DNA of 60,311 nucleotides from NCBI GenBank assembly GCA_050331455.1, contig JBHJGV010000055.1, forward strand, positions 1 to 60,311. Direction: 5' to 3'. The translations under genes were made by a program, and so were the position numbers. Source of the stretch: CAYUYV01 sp050331455. GTDB lineage: Bacteria; Pseudomonadota; Alphaproteobacteria; JAJFIK01. Of this stretch, positions 53,381-60,311 are shown piece after piece. How positions within the stretch are numbered: position 1 is the first letter of the stretch; the number at the start of each line of letters is the position of its first letter. The notes below the pieces were generated by a model that saw nothing but the letters and a program-made list of their open reading frames with translations, was not told where the DNA came from and did not search any database.

Positions 53381-54802
53381 GTGACGGCAGAGATTTTCAA
53401 CGAGATGTATCACGGCGACCACGTCCGTGATTTATACACCCTTGTGCAACGTTGGATCGACGAAACGGGCTTCGAAACGCTCTATACGCGTCGGGCGGAA
53501 GCCGAAACCCTGTTTCGCAAAATCGGCATCACCTTTGCCGTCTACGGAGAGGATGGCGATCCGGAACGGCTGATCCCGTTCGATCTCATTCCCCGGGTCT
53601 TTGGCGCGGCCGAGTGGTCCCATATCGAAGCGGGCGTCATCCAGCGGTCCCGCGCCCTCAATGCCTTTTTGAGCGATATCTACTCCGAAGCCGAAATCGT
53701 GAAGGCGGGCGTCATTCCGCAGGATATTGCCTTCGGCAACGCGGCCTTTGAACCGGTCATGCGGGACATTCGCCCGCCGCGGGGCGTGTTCAGCCATGTT
53801 ATCGGCGTGGATGTGGTTCGGGTGGGTCCGGACGACTATTACATCCTGGAGGATAACTGCCGGACGCCGTCGGGCATCTCCTACGTTCTCGAGAACCGGG
53901 AAATCATGTCACGGATGTTCCCGGCCCTGATCAGCGAGGCCGGCGTGCGGCCCGTGGACGATTATCCCTTCCTTTTGCGCCGCGTGTTGAGCGACATGGC
54001 GCCGAGGACCTGTAAGGGCGAGCCGCGGTCCGTCGTGCTGACCCCCGGCTATATGAACAGCGCCTATTACGAGCACTCCTTCCTGGCCGACGAGATGGGT
54101 GTGGAGCTGGTGGAGGGCCCGGACCTCTTCGTCCAGGACGACGTGGTCTACATGCGCACCACCATGGGCGCCCAACGGGTCGACGTGATCTACCGGCGCA
54201 TCGATGACGACTATCTCGATCCCGGCCATTTCCGGCCCGATTCCGTGCTCGGCGTCTACGGCCTGATCGATGCGTACCGCGCCGGCAATGTCACCCTGGT
54301 CAATGCGCCGGGCACCGGCGTGGCCGACGACAAGGCGATGTACACCTATGTGCCCGATATGATCCGGTTCTATCTCGGCGAAGAGCCCATCTTGAACAAT
54401 GTGCCCACCTGGCGCTGCCGCCAGGAGGACGACCTCGCCTATGTGCTGGAAAACCTGCCCGATCTCGTGGTGAAGGAAGTGCACGGATCGGGCGGCTATG
54501 GCATGCTCATCGGCCCGAAATCGACGCGGGCCGAGCAGGAAGAGTTCCGCAAGCGGATCAAGGCGAAACCGTCCAACTATATTGCCCAGCCGACCCTGTC
54601 CCTGTCCGCCTGTCCCTGCCTCGTGGAGGAAGGCGTGGCGCCGCGCCATGTGGATTTCAGGCCCTTCGTGCTGACGGGCGCGCGCACCGAAGTGATCCCC
54701 GGGGGCCTCACCCGTGTCGCCCTGAGGGCCGGCTCCCTCGTCGTCAATTCGAGCCAGGGCGGCGGCGTGAAGGATACGTGGGTTCTCCACGGGGAGGTCT
54801 GA
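53381..54802 (+). CDS. circularly permuted ATP-grasp family protein
   Basis: This 473-residue protein belongs to the DUF404/DUF407 ATP-grasp group. It has FNEMYHGDHVRDLYTLVQRW at the start, YYILEDNCRTPSGISYVLENRE, and VVKEVHGSGGYGMLIGPKST (nucleotide-binding Lys and Gly-rich loop). The closing segment is LSLSACPCLVEEGVAPRHVDFRPFVL. Such enzymes are predicted to ligate peptides or amino groups using ATP. The start is GTG 53381 with GGGGAGGCGGG upstream. First gene of a plus-strand operon with alpha-E and Anbu. Confidence 0.92.
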   Translation: MTAEIFNEMYHGDHVRDLYTLVQRWIDETGFETLYTRRAEAETLFRKIGITFAVYGEDGDPERLIPFDLIPRVFGAAEWSHIEAGVIQRSRALNAFLSDIYSEAEIVKAGVIPQDIAFGNAAFEPVMRDIRPPRGVFSHVIGVDVVRVGPDDYYILEDNCRTPSGISYVLENREIMSRMFPALISEAGVRPVDDYPFLLRRVLSDMAPRTCKGEPRSVVLTPGYMNSAYYEHSFLADEMGVELVEGPDLFVQDDVVYMRTTMGAQRVDVIYRRIDDDYLDPGHFRPDSVLGVYGLIDAYRAGNVTLVNAPGTGVADDKAMYTYVPDMIRFYLGEEPILNNVPTWRCRQEDDLAYVLENLPDLVVKEVHGSGGYGMLIGPKSTRAEQEEFRKRIKAKPSNYIAQPTLSLSACPCLVEEGVAPRHVDFRPFVLTGARTEVIPGGLTRVALRAGSLVVNSSQGGGVKDTWVLHGEV

Positions 54803-54916
54803 CACCGCTGATGACCGACCGGGTCGAGAAGCGATCCGGCCCCTGAAGCCCTGATCAAACGGGCCCCGTTGCACCCGATGCGACAGCGGGCCGAAAGCGT
54901 CAAGAACGGGAACGCC

Positions 54917-55897
54917 ATGCTCAGCCGGACCGCCGAAAGCCTTTTCTGGCTCGCCCGCTATCTGGAGCGCGCCGAGAACAACGCCCGCCTCGTGGATATG
55001 GGCAACCGCATGGCGGCCCTGCCCGCCTCCGCCGAGGTCAGGGCCCATGAATGGGCCTCCGTGGTCATCAGTGCCGGTGTCGGCGCGCTTTATCCCCATC
55101 TGTTCGAGAAGGCCACCCAGACCACCGTGGCCCGCTACCTGCTGCTTGATCCGGAAAACCCCTCCAGCGTCTATTCCTGCTTCGCCCAGGCCCGTCGCAA
55201 CGCCCGCGCGGTCCGAACGGCGCTGACCTCGGACATGTGGGAAGCCATCAATGACAGTTGGATCCATGTTCAGCAGCAGGACATGGCCTTTCTCCAGGGC
55301 GGTGCCCTGGCCGATTTCATCGACTGGGTCCGGGCCCGCGGAGCGCTGTTCCGGGGCTTCGTGGACAGTGCCATGCAGCGCGACGAGGGCTACGACTTCC
55401 TGCGCCTTGGAACCTGTGTCGAGCGGGCCGACAGCACGACCCGCCTTCTGGACGTGAAATATCACGTGCTCCAGCCAGAGTGGTCCGGGGTTGGCGGCAT
55501 CGTCGACAAATATCAGTGGATCTCGATCCTCCGGGCCGCGAGTTCCCTGCGCGGCTATCACCGGACCTATGACGGCTCGGTCACCGCCTGGGGCGTTGTG
55601 GAATTCCTGACCCTCAACCCCACCAGCCCCCGGTCGCTCGCCTTCAGCTACGAGTGCATCCACCACCACCTGGAGCGCCTCAAAAAGACTTACGGCGCCG
55701 AACACGCCTGCAACCGGGACGTCGAGGCCATACTGGACAGCCTGAGCAAGGAAACCATCGACACGATTTTTGCTCACGGCCTTCATGAATTCCTGGCATC
55801 CTTCATGGCCAAGAACAACAGCCTGTCCGCACGCATCGGCGAGGCCTATGGTTTTGGCTCAAGTGCCATGGTGAGCCAGGCCGGCACGGAAGCCTGA
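54917..55897 (+). CDS. alpha-E domain-containing protein
   Basis: This protein of 326 residues is all helical and of the alpha-E (DUF403) family. It begins MLSRTAESLFWLARYLERAE and contains ESFENSE-like helical repeats, TCVERADSTTRLLDVKYHVL, and YECIHHHLERLKK. Its fused or neighbouring position with ATP-grasp enzymes suggests it is an accessory or substrate-binding partner. ATG 54917 is chosen as the family start, not upstream codons. Confidence 0.9.
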   Translation: MLSRTAESLFWLARYLERAENNARLVDMGNRMAALPASAEVRAHEWASVVISAGVGALYPHLFEKATQTTVARYLLLDPENPSSVYSCFAQARRNARAVRTALTSDMWEAINDSWIHVQQQDMAFLQGGALADFIDWVRARGALFRGFVDSAMQRDEGYDFLRLGTCVERADSTTRLLDVKYHVLQPEWSGVGGIVDKYQWISILRAASSLRGYHRTYDGSVTAWGVVEFLTLNPTSPRSLAFSYECIHHHLERLKKTYGAEHACNRDVEAILDSLSKETIDTIFAHGLHEFLASFMAKNNSLSARIGEAYGFGSSAMVSQAGTEA

Positions 55898-55984
55898 CGG
55901 ACCGCCCCCGCCGGACCGCCCCCGCCGGACCGCCCATGTCCGGCCCGTGCCGTTTCCTTTCATCTGGTTCGAGAGATCTGAACT

Positions 55985-56716
55985 GTGACCTATTGCGTGG
56001 CCCTCAATCTCGACAGCGGACTGGTCCTGCTCGCCGACACGCGCACCAATGCGGGCATCGACAACATTTCCACCTTCCGCAAGATGTTCACCTGGGCGGT
56101 TCCGGGGGAGCGGGCCATTGCCCTGCTGACAAGCGGCAATCTCGCCATCACCCAGGCTGTGGTGAGCCAGCTCCAGGAGCGCATCGACCACCCCCTCGAC
56201 GGGGTGCCGACCCTGCTGTCCGCCGCCACCATGTTCGAGGCCGTCCAGATCGTGGCCAACACCATGCGGGACATCCAGACCCGCTACGGCCCGGGACTGG
56301 CGGCCATGAACGAAAGCGCCCTCGCCTCCATCGTCGTGGCCGGGCAGCGCCAGGGCGGCGTGCCGCGCCTGTTCCTCGTCTATTCGGCCGGCAATTTCAT
56401 CGAGGCCACGGAGGACACGCCCTTTTTCCAGATTGGAGAGACCAAATACGGCAAGCCCATCATCGATCAGGTGCTTTCCACGGACTTGTCTCTGGAGGCC
56501 GGGGTCACCTTGTGCCTCTTGTCCATGGCCTCGACCATGCGCTCGAACCTGTCCGTCGGCATGCCCCTCGATGTGGCCGTGATCCCGAAGGACAGCTTCA
56601 GCTTCGAACAGCTCCGGCGTATCGAGCCGGACAATGCGGCGTTCTGGGCCCTGGCCGAAGCCTGGAGCAGCAAGCTGCGCGCCTCCTTTGAGGCGATGCG
56701 CTCCCACAAAGTGTGA
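55985..56716 (+). CDS. Anbu proteasome-like peptidase
   Basis: This 243-residue protein is an Anbu (ancestral beta-subunit) member of the N-terminal nucleophile hydrolase fold, related to HslV and proteasome beta. The initiator codon GTG is followed directly by Thr2 (TYCVALNLDSGLVLLADTRTNAG), the putative catalytic threonine. Further motifs are TFRKMFTW, TSGNLA, YSAGNFIEATEDTPFFQIGETKYGKPI. It lies 87 bp after the alpha-E gene. The neighbourhood ATP-grasp, alpha-E, transglutaminase and Anbu recurs across bacteria; substrate unknown. The ribosome site is weak (GAGAG). Confidence 0.92.
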   Translation: MTYCVALNLDSGLVLLADTRTNAGIDNISTFRKMFTWAVPGERAIALLTSGNLAITQAVVSQLQERIDHPLDGVPTLLSAATMFEAVQIVANTMRDIQTRYGPGLAAMNESALASIVVAGQRQGGVPRLFLVYSAGNFIEATEDTPFFQIGETKYGKPIIDQVLSTDLSLEAGVTLCLLSMASTMRSNLSVGMPLDVAVIPKDSFSFEQLRRIEPDNAAFWALAEAWSSKLRASFEAMRSHKV

Positions 56717-56766
56717 TCCTGAACCCGCCCAGGGGTCATTTGGTCCCGGGGGAAGCGCTTGAAGTT

Positions 56767-56955
56767 TCATGAGGGGTTTTGGAGGGCTGCTTCGAGGTCG
56801 GTGTCGTCCCAGCCGAGGGTTTTGCGCCGGACCTTGAGGCTGGCCCTGGCGGGGATCGCTTCGGTGATGTTGCGGGCGGCGTGCCTGATCTTGGCCATGT
56901 TGGCGGGACCATGCCCGGTCCTAACGCAGCACCGATCCCCGCCCCTGAAAATGGA
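56767..56955 (-). pseudogene. ISAs1 transposase, C-terminal fragment
   Basis: Translation toward the stop at 56767-56769 gives FRGGDRCCVRTGHGPANMA, then KIRHAARNITEAIPARASL and a GWDDTDLEAAL end. This matches the C-terminus of ISAs1/H-repeat transposases (RxGHGPxNxAxLRHxALN...GWDxxYL). No start codon or core is present. Confidence 0.7.
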
Positions 56956-57030
56956 ACGCGGCAGGCGCGGCCATCCTCGAAAAAATCTAAGGGGGTTAGC
57001 CCCAAAATAAACGGCTTTTCGACGTTGGCA

Positions 57031-57333
57031 CTACGAATTCCGGGCAGGCTCGAAGCCGACGCGGAGCGAATAGCCCAGCACGCGGGCATAGTTCTCGATG
57101 GTGGCAAAAGAGGGCGAGCTGGTCGCGTTCAGGCTTTCGAGCCGCGAGATATTGCTGCGCTTGGTGCCGAGTCTCTCGGCCATCTCCGCCTGGCTCAGCC
57201 CGGCGGCTTTACGCAGCGCAATCATCTGCTGCTTCATCTCGAACGCACAAGACAGGGCATCGTATTCGGCCTTTACATCTGCCCGGCTCAGCGCCTTGTC
57301 GCGCATCTCTTTCAGAGTGGGTCTGTCAGTCAT
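57031..57333 (-). CDS. higA: HigA-type antitoxin (XRE family)
   Basis: This 100-residue protein has a helix-turn-helix (LRKAAGLSQAEMAERLGTKRSNISRLES) in its second half. The N-terminal helix has SRADVKAEYDALSCAFEM as in HigA antitoxins of HigBA pairs. It binds and neutralises the toxin and represses the operon. Its start overlaps the toxin stop by 8 bp, the toxin-first order typical of higBA. Confidence 0.9.
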   Translation of the reverse strand: MTDRPTLKEMRDKALSRADVKAEYDALSCAFEMKQQMIALRKAAGLSQAEMAERLGTKRSNISRLESLNATSSPSFATIENYARVLGYSLRVGFEPARNS

Positions 57334-57655
57334 TTTCCTGTATCTCCTTCAATCGTTTCAGCGCCGTTTCCATTTGTCGTTTCGGCAGGGTGTTGTCCTT
57401 CTTGATGGCAGTCAGAAGGATCACGATCTCTTTCCCTTTCAGTGTGCAGAATAACGAGCGGGCGATGCCTTCACGTCCCTTGGCACGGATTTCAAAGAGG
57501 CCTTTGCCCAGCGGCGCGGTATGCGGACGCCCCAGATCAGGCCCGAATTCCTCGATCAGCTCGGCGATCCGCAGGAAGCTTGCGAGGATGCCTGCCGGAA
57601 GCGCCAGCGTCTCTTCCTCGACCTTCCCGTTGTAGAACGTGATGCTCCACTCCAT
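57326..57655 (-). CDS. higB: HigB/RelE-type toxin (phage-derived Gp49-like)
   Basis: This protein of about 109 residues has FYNGKVEEETLALPAGILASFLRIAELIEEFG, KGLFEIRAKGREGIARSLFCTL, and IVILLTAIKKDNTLPKRQMETALKRL. That is the Gp49-like HigB fold, an mRNA-cleaving toxin acting at the ribosome. The Lys/Arg cluster near the end supplies RNA-binding residues. ATG 57655 lies just behind a strong promoter and operator. Confidence 0.9.
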   Translation of the reverse strand: MEWSITFYNGKVEEETLALPAGILASFLRIAELIEEFGPDLGRPHTAPLGKGLFEIRAKGREGIARSLFCTLKGKEIVILLTAIKKDNTLPKRQMETALKRLKEIQEND

Positions 57656-57660
57656 GTGTG

Positions 57661-57690
57661 GTATTATCAAATATGATACGTCCCTGTCAA
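57661..57690 (-). promoter_or_regulatory. higBA promoter with overlapping operator
   Basis: On the minus strand TTGACA (57685-57690) and GATAAT (at 57663-57668) are spaced 16 bp, a near-consensus sigma-70 promoter. The inverted repeat GTATTATCAAATATGATAC (57661-57679) overlaps the -10 box and is a fitting HigA operator for autorepression. The local AT content is far above the surrounding sequence. Confidence 0.75.
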
Positions 57691-57818
57691 CATCAATAGG
57701 TGCGCCCATCAACAAGCGACCGCCGAAGAGCCTCCCCGGAACGGGTTTTTCCCGGTGCAGGCAAAGAGCCGGAGCGCCGCGCCCGCATCCGGGTCGATGG
57801 CCGGGAAATACATGATCG

Positions 57819-58140
57819 TGGCCATGTTGGCGGGACCTGCCTTGCGCAGGGTCTCCACCCACGCGGTGAAGCCATCGGCGAAAAGCGCGCCAGGCAGGGC
57901 GTTCAAGACGTCATTGAGGGTGTCGTGGCTCGGCACGCCACGGGCGATGGGCTTGAAGCGCCTCAGAAAATCGATCTTGCGCTGACCCCAGCGGGAGATC
58001 TCGGCGAAGTCCTCGGCGCCCGCCAGGAGCCCGCACTGAACGACCGGCAGCACCTCGTCCAGCGGATAGACGACCTTCCACGACTGGCGCGGGATCCTCC
58101 CGCGCCGAGAAGGGATCGAGAAGACAGCGTGACGACATGG
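57819..58140 (-). pseudogene. ISAs1 transposase, N-terminal fragment
   Basis: Reading down from about 58140, one frame gives VFSIPSRRGRIPRQSWKVV, and YPLDEVLPVVQCGLLAGAED follows; then FAEISRWGQRKIDFLRRF and GVPSHDTLNDVLNALPG. This is the N-terminus of an ISAs1 transposase (DDE_Tnp_1-associated domain). The very start needs a frame change near 58095. After TAWVETLRK the homology ends and the sequence enters the 19-bp repeat and non-IS DNA. Confidence 0.75.
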
Positions 58141-58168
58141 GAAACCTTCTGAATGAGGTCACCCCTGA

Positions 58169-58330
58169 TTCACGTCACGCCCTCGTAGGGAAGCCACCTT
58201 GCGCCGCTCAAGCGATTGCCGTGATGTGGAGGCCCCTTTCCCCGCCTGGACAGCCATCGATATCGACCGTCTTTACCCGGATGGTGGCCTTGTGGAAATC
58301 AAGGTCGTCGCCCACGTGCCCCACCCCTGA
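58169..58330 (+). pseudogene. RidA-family 3' fragment
   Basis: From the IS edge one frame stays open to TGA 58328-58330 and ends EAPFPAWTAIDIDRLYPD, then GGLVEIKVVAHVPHP. This matches the C-terminal strand-helix of RidA proteins (PAWTxVxVxxL...LVEIxxVA). The N-terminal two thirds are absent, presumably lost on IS insertion. It precedes the flavin monooxygenase, so RidA and the oxygenase may once have been one operon. Confidence 0.45.
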
Positions 58331-58421
58331 TGCAAGCCCCGTCCATCCCCTTTCCCGGGCCCTGCCCCAGGCCCCGGTCGCGGGGCCGCCGATTGCCGGG
58401 CCGGTCATTTGACCCGAGCTT

Positions 58422-58471
58422 CGTCCTCCCTCTACCGTGATCGTCCAAGAACAACGGGTAACGGGAGGACG
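58422..58471 (+). promoter_or_regulatory. leader hairpin covering the monooxygenase ribosome site
   Basis: CGTCCTCCC (58422-58430) is complementary to GGGAGGACG (58463-58471), which contains the ribosome binding site of the ATG at 58477. A second short pairing, TACC/GGTA, lies inside. If both arms are in the transcript, the site would be sequestered. Whether this is regulatory is inference. Confidence 0.45.
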
Positions 58472-58476
58472 GATCC

Positions 58477-59949
58477 ATGACGGACAAACGCGTGGTCATC
58501 ATCGGTGCGGGTCTCGGCGGTTTGTGCGCTGCCATAAAGCTGCGCGAGGCTGGAGTCCAGCACGTGCTCGTGCTGGACCGCAATCCGCGTGTGGGCGGCG
58601 TCTGGCACGAAAACACTTATCCCGGTTGCGCCTGTGACGTGCCGGTCATCCTCTACCAGTTCTCTTTCGCGCCCTCCATGTCCTGGAGCCGTCAGTTCCC
58701 GAGTTCCGCGGAGGTTCAGCACTATGCGGAGGAACTCGTAGACACCTTCCAGTTGGGGCCCCATCTGCGCCTCGGTCTCGCTGCCACGCGGGCCGAATGG
58801 CTGGAGGACCGCGGCGTCTGGCATATCACCCTGGATGACGGGACGATCATCGAGGCGGATGCGGTGGTGGGCGCCTTGGGGCAGCTCAACCGGCCATCCT
58901 GGCCCGATATTCAGGGACGGGACGATTTTGCCGGCGCGTCCATGCATTCGGCCCGCTGGGACCATTCGGTCTGCCTCAAAGGCAAAAAGGTCGGCGTGAT
59001 CGGTTCCGCGGCGAGCGCGGTGCAGCTCATCCCCGAAGTGGCGAAGGAGGCCGGGCATCTCAGCGTCTACCAGCGCACGCCTAACTGGGTCATTCCGCGC
59101 AATGACGAACTGATTACCCAGGAACAGCTCGCCCTTGCGCTAACGGTGCCGGAAAAGGCCCTGGAACTGAACGAGATGAACCGGCGTATCGTTTATGAAA
59201 ATGCCGATTACTTCTTCTGGCAGGCCTTTTCCTGGACGCCCGAGGGCCGGGCCGCCTATACCCGCATCGCCATGGACCATCTGGAGGCCCAGGTGCCGGA
59301 CGCGGCCTTGCGGAAAAAGCTGACGCCGGACTATCCCATCGGCTGCAAACGCATCCTGATCTGCGACGATTTCTACCCCACCCTGATGATGGATCATGTG
59401 GACCTGGTGACGGACGGGATCGCCCGCATCCGGGAAAACGGGGTCGAGACCCGGGACGGCCGGCTCCATGACCATGACGTCCTGGTCTATGCCACCGGTT
59501 TCGAGACCACGGGCTGGCACTGGTCCGTGGACGTGATCGGGCGGTTCGGGCAGAGCCTGATCCAACGCTGGGCTGAGGCGCCGGAGGCCTATATGGGCAT
59601 CACGGTGACGGATTATCCGAACCTGTTTGTGCTCTACGGGCCAAACACCAATTTGGGGCACAACTCCATCACCTTCATGCTGGAGCGCCAGGTCGATTAT
59701 GTGGTGAAGGCCCTCCAGGCCCTGGAGCGGACGGGCGCCAAGGCCATGGCCCCCTCGGCCGCCGCCCAGACCCGGTTCAACACCCAGCTCCAGAAGGACC
59801 TCGCCAAGACGGTCTGGGCCGATCCGCATTGCGCCTCCTGGTACAAGGACTCAAAAGGACGGATCACGCAGAACTGGTCGAGCCACACACGGGCCTATGC
59901 CGACGCCACTGCCGAGGTGAAGCTGGAGGATTACGAAATCATCCGTTGA
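58477..59949 (+). CDS. flavin-containing monooxygenase (Baeyer-Villiger-like)
   Basis: This 490-residue flavoprotein has an FAD-binding Rossmann motif VVIIGAGLGGLCAA at the N-terminus. A type I Baeyer-Villiger-like fingerprint FAGASMHSARWDH (FxGxxxHxxxW[PD]) lies near residue 150. The NADPH-binding motif GVIGSAASAVQ lies near residue 175. Such enzymes oxidise ketones to esters or hydroxylate small organics; the substrate is unknown. Its ATG follows GGGAGGACGG. Together with the CYP153 gene it indicates capacity for hydrocarbon or ketone oxidation, though the two genes are 27 kb apart. Confidence 0.9.
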   Translation: MTDKRVVIIGAGLGGLCAAIKLREAGVQHVLVLDRNPRVGGVWHENTYPGCACDVPVILYQFSFAPSMSWSRQFPSSAEVQHYAEELVDTFQLGPHLRLGLAATRAEWLEDRGVWHITLDDGTIIEADAVVGALGQLNRPSWPDIQGRDDFAGASMHSARWDHSVCLKGKKVGVIGSAASAVQLIPEVAKEAGHLSVYQRTPNWVIPRNDELITQEQLALALTVPEKALELNEMNRRIVYENADYFFWQAFSWTPEGRAAYTRIAMDHLEAQVPDAALRKKLTPDYPIGCKRILICDDFYPTLMMDHVDLVTDGIARIRENGVETRDGRLHDHDVLVYATGFETTGWHWSVDVIGRFGQSLIQRWAEAPEAYMGITVTDYPNLFVLYGPNTNLGHNSITFMLERQVDYVVKALQALERTGAKAMAPSAAAQTRFNTQLQKDLAKTVWADPHCASWYKDSKGRITQNWSSHTRAYADATAEVKLEDYEIIR

Positions 59950-59994
59950 CGGTGCCGCATGGGAGTGATCGTGACACAGATCACCCCTCAACAG

Positions 59995-60311
59995 CCGTAG
60001 GGCGGGTTGAAACCCGCCGCTCAAGCCCTCAACCCCGTTCCGTGCCGGCGGTGCGCTCCGCCGGCGGGTCGAGACCCGCCCCACAGGACGTGGCCTTGGT
60101 GCGCCACTGATCCGGCCACGACGTTTCGCGGCTGGGGATGGGGGCGTGCCGATCTGGCCGTAGGGCGGGTTGATACCCGCCGCTCAAGCCCTCAACCCCG
60201 TTCCGTGCCGGCGGCGGGTCCAGCCGTAGGGCGGGTTGAAACCCGCCGCTCAAAGCCCTCAACCCCGTTCCGTGCCGGCGGCGGGCTCCGCCGGCGGGTT
60301 TCAACCCGCCC
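59995..60311. repeat. GTAG-type REP cluster, copy 2 (runs off the window)
   Basis: Three GTAG-led units begin at 59997, 60160 and 60226. Each has an 18-bp palindrome (GGCGGGTTGAAACCCGCC, with a variant GATACCCGCC in the second), the spacer CGCTCAAGCCCTCAACCCC and a GCCGGCGG hairpin. Units one and two are joined by the linker also seen at 38790-38860. The last unit ends in the inverted palindrome GGCGGGTTTCAACCCGCC at the window end. Confidence 0.88.

Larger units (their letters stand above)
56730..58167. mobile_element. degenerate ISAs1-family element carrying a HigBA module
   Basis: Transposase remnants on the minus strand lie at both ends of this segment: N-terminal part at 57819-58140, C-terminal at 56767-56955. 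CAGGGGT faces inward at each edge (56730-56736 and, as ACCCCTG, 58161-58167), matching inverted ends. The transposase core with its DDE residues is missing. The 19-bp sequence TGGCCATGTTGGCGGGACC occurs at 56892-56910 and again at 57819-57837, bracketing the toxin-antitoxin genes. It lies between the Anbu gene and a truncated RidA gene. Confidence 0.7.

Noticed and set aside
53909..55786. Minus-strand open frame opposite the ATP-grasp and alpha-E genes
   Set aside because: Antisense shadow spanning two real genes.
1..60311. tRNA, rRNA, riboswitch or CRISPR features
   Set aside because: Read for cloverleaf T-loops, conserved rRNA segments, thiamine or cobalamin leaders and spaced repeats; none was convincing.

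Overview
The window looks like chromosomal DNA of a GC-rich alphaproteobacterium. The evidence is gene order: ftsA-ftsZ-lpxC-bamD-recN-ligA, yceD-rpmF-plsX-fabH-ihfA-merR next to a ubiquinol-cytochrome c chaperone, and thiL close to hppA are alphaproteobacterial arrangements. DUF2336 and the short XRE regulator type are also typical of that class. No rRNA, tRNA or CRISPR array was seen, and I cannot name a genus.

Layout. 1-2.7 kb: a minus-strand trio of a PGRP/amidase_2-like lipoprotein, a membrane-anchored TIR protein and an unknown proline-rich protein. 2.7-13.8 kb: pncC, then the division/envelope block ligA, recN, bamD, lpxC, ftsZ, ftsA. This block is interrupted by a regulator on the opposite strand and cut off from ftsQ, and ligA carries a one-base frameshift. 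13.9-18.7 kb: TspO, RidA, an Hsp70-like protein, DUF2336 and a decayed adenylation-domain gene. 18.8-26.5 kb: an Mla-type lipid transport set (auxiliary lipoprotein, MlaD, MlaF, MlaE on minus; MlaC on plus) surrounding a CHASE2-cyclase-like protein whose catalytic motifs are altered. 26.6-31.2 kb: dgcN-dgcA for D-glutamate catabolism with an M14-like DUF2817 hydrolase, then a CYP153-type alkane/fatty-acid hydroxylase with a perfect 16-bp palindrome upstream. 31.3-38.5 kb: merR, ihfA, fabH, plsX, rpmF, yceD, the bc1-complex chaperone and divergent bamE. 38.5-46.2 kb: a methyltransferase cut short by a GTAG-type REP cluster, ygiQ, soluble and membrane pyrophosphatases, a FliL-like unknown protein and thiL. 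46.3-49.2 kb: a large TIR-STAND-repeat protein that looks like an NLR-like immune sensor. 49.3-56.7 kb: a thioesterase and the transglutaminase/DUF2126, ATP-grasp, alpha-E and Anbu protease set. 56.7-60.3 kb: an ISAs1-family remnant carrying a HigBA toxin-antitoxin module, a RidA fragment, a flavin monooxygenase (Baeyer-Villiger-like) and a second REP cluster running off the window end.

How it fits together: most of the window is core envelope, division, lipid and DNA-repair biology. Accessory parts sit between core blocks: the two TIR proteins, the IS/TA island, the REP clusters, and the CYP153 and FMO oxygenases. The candidates for poorly described biology are the TIR-STAND repeat protein, the PGRP-amidase/TIR-membrane pair, the Anbu-ATP-grasp peptide system and the possible link between DUF2817 and D-glutamate catabolism.
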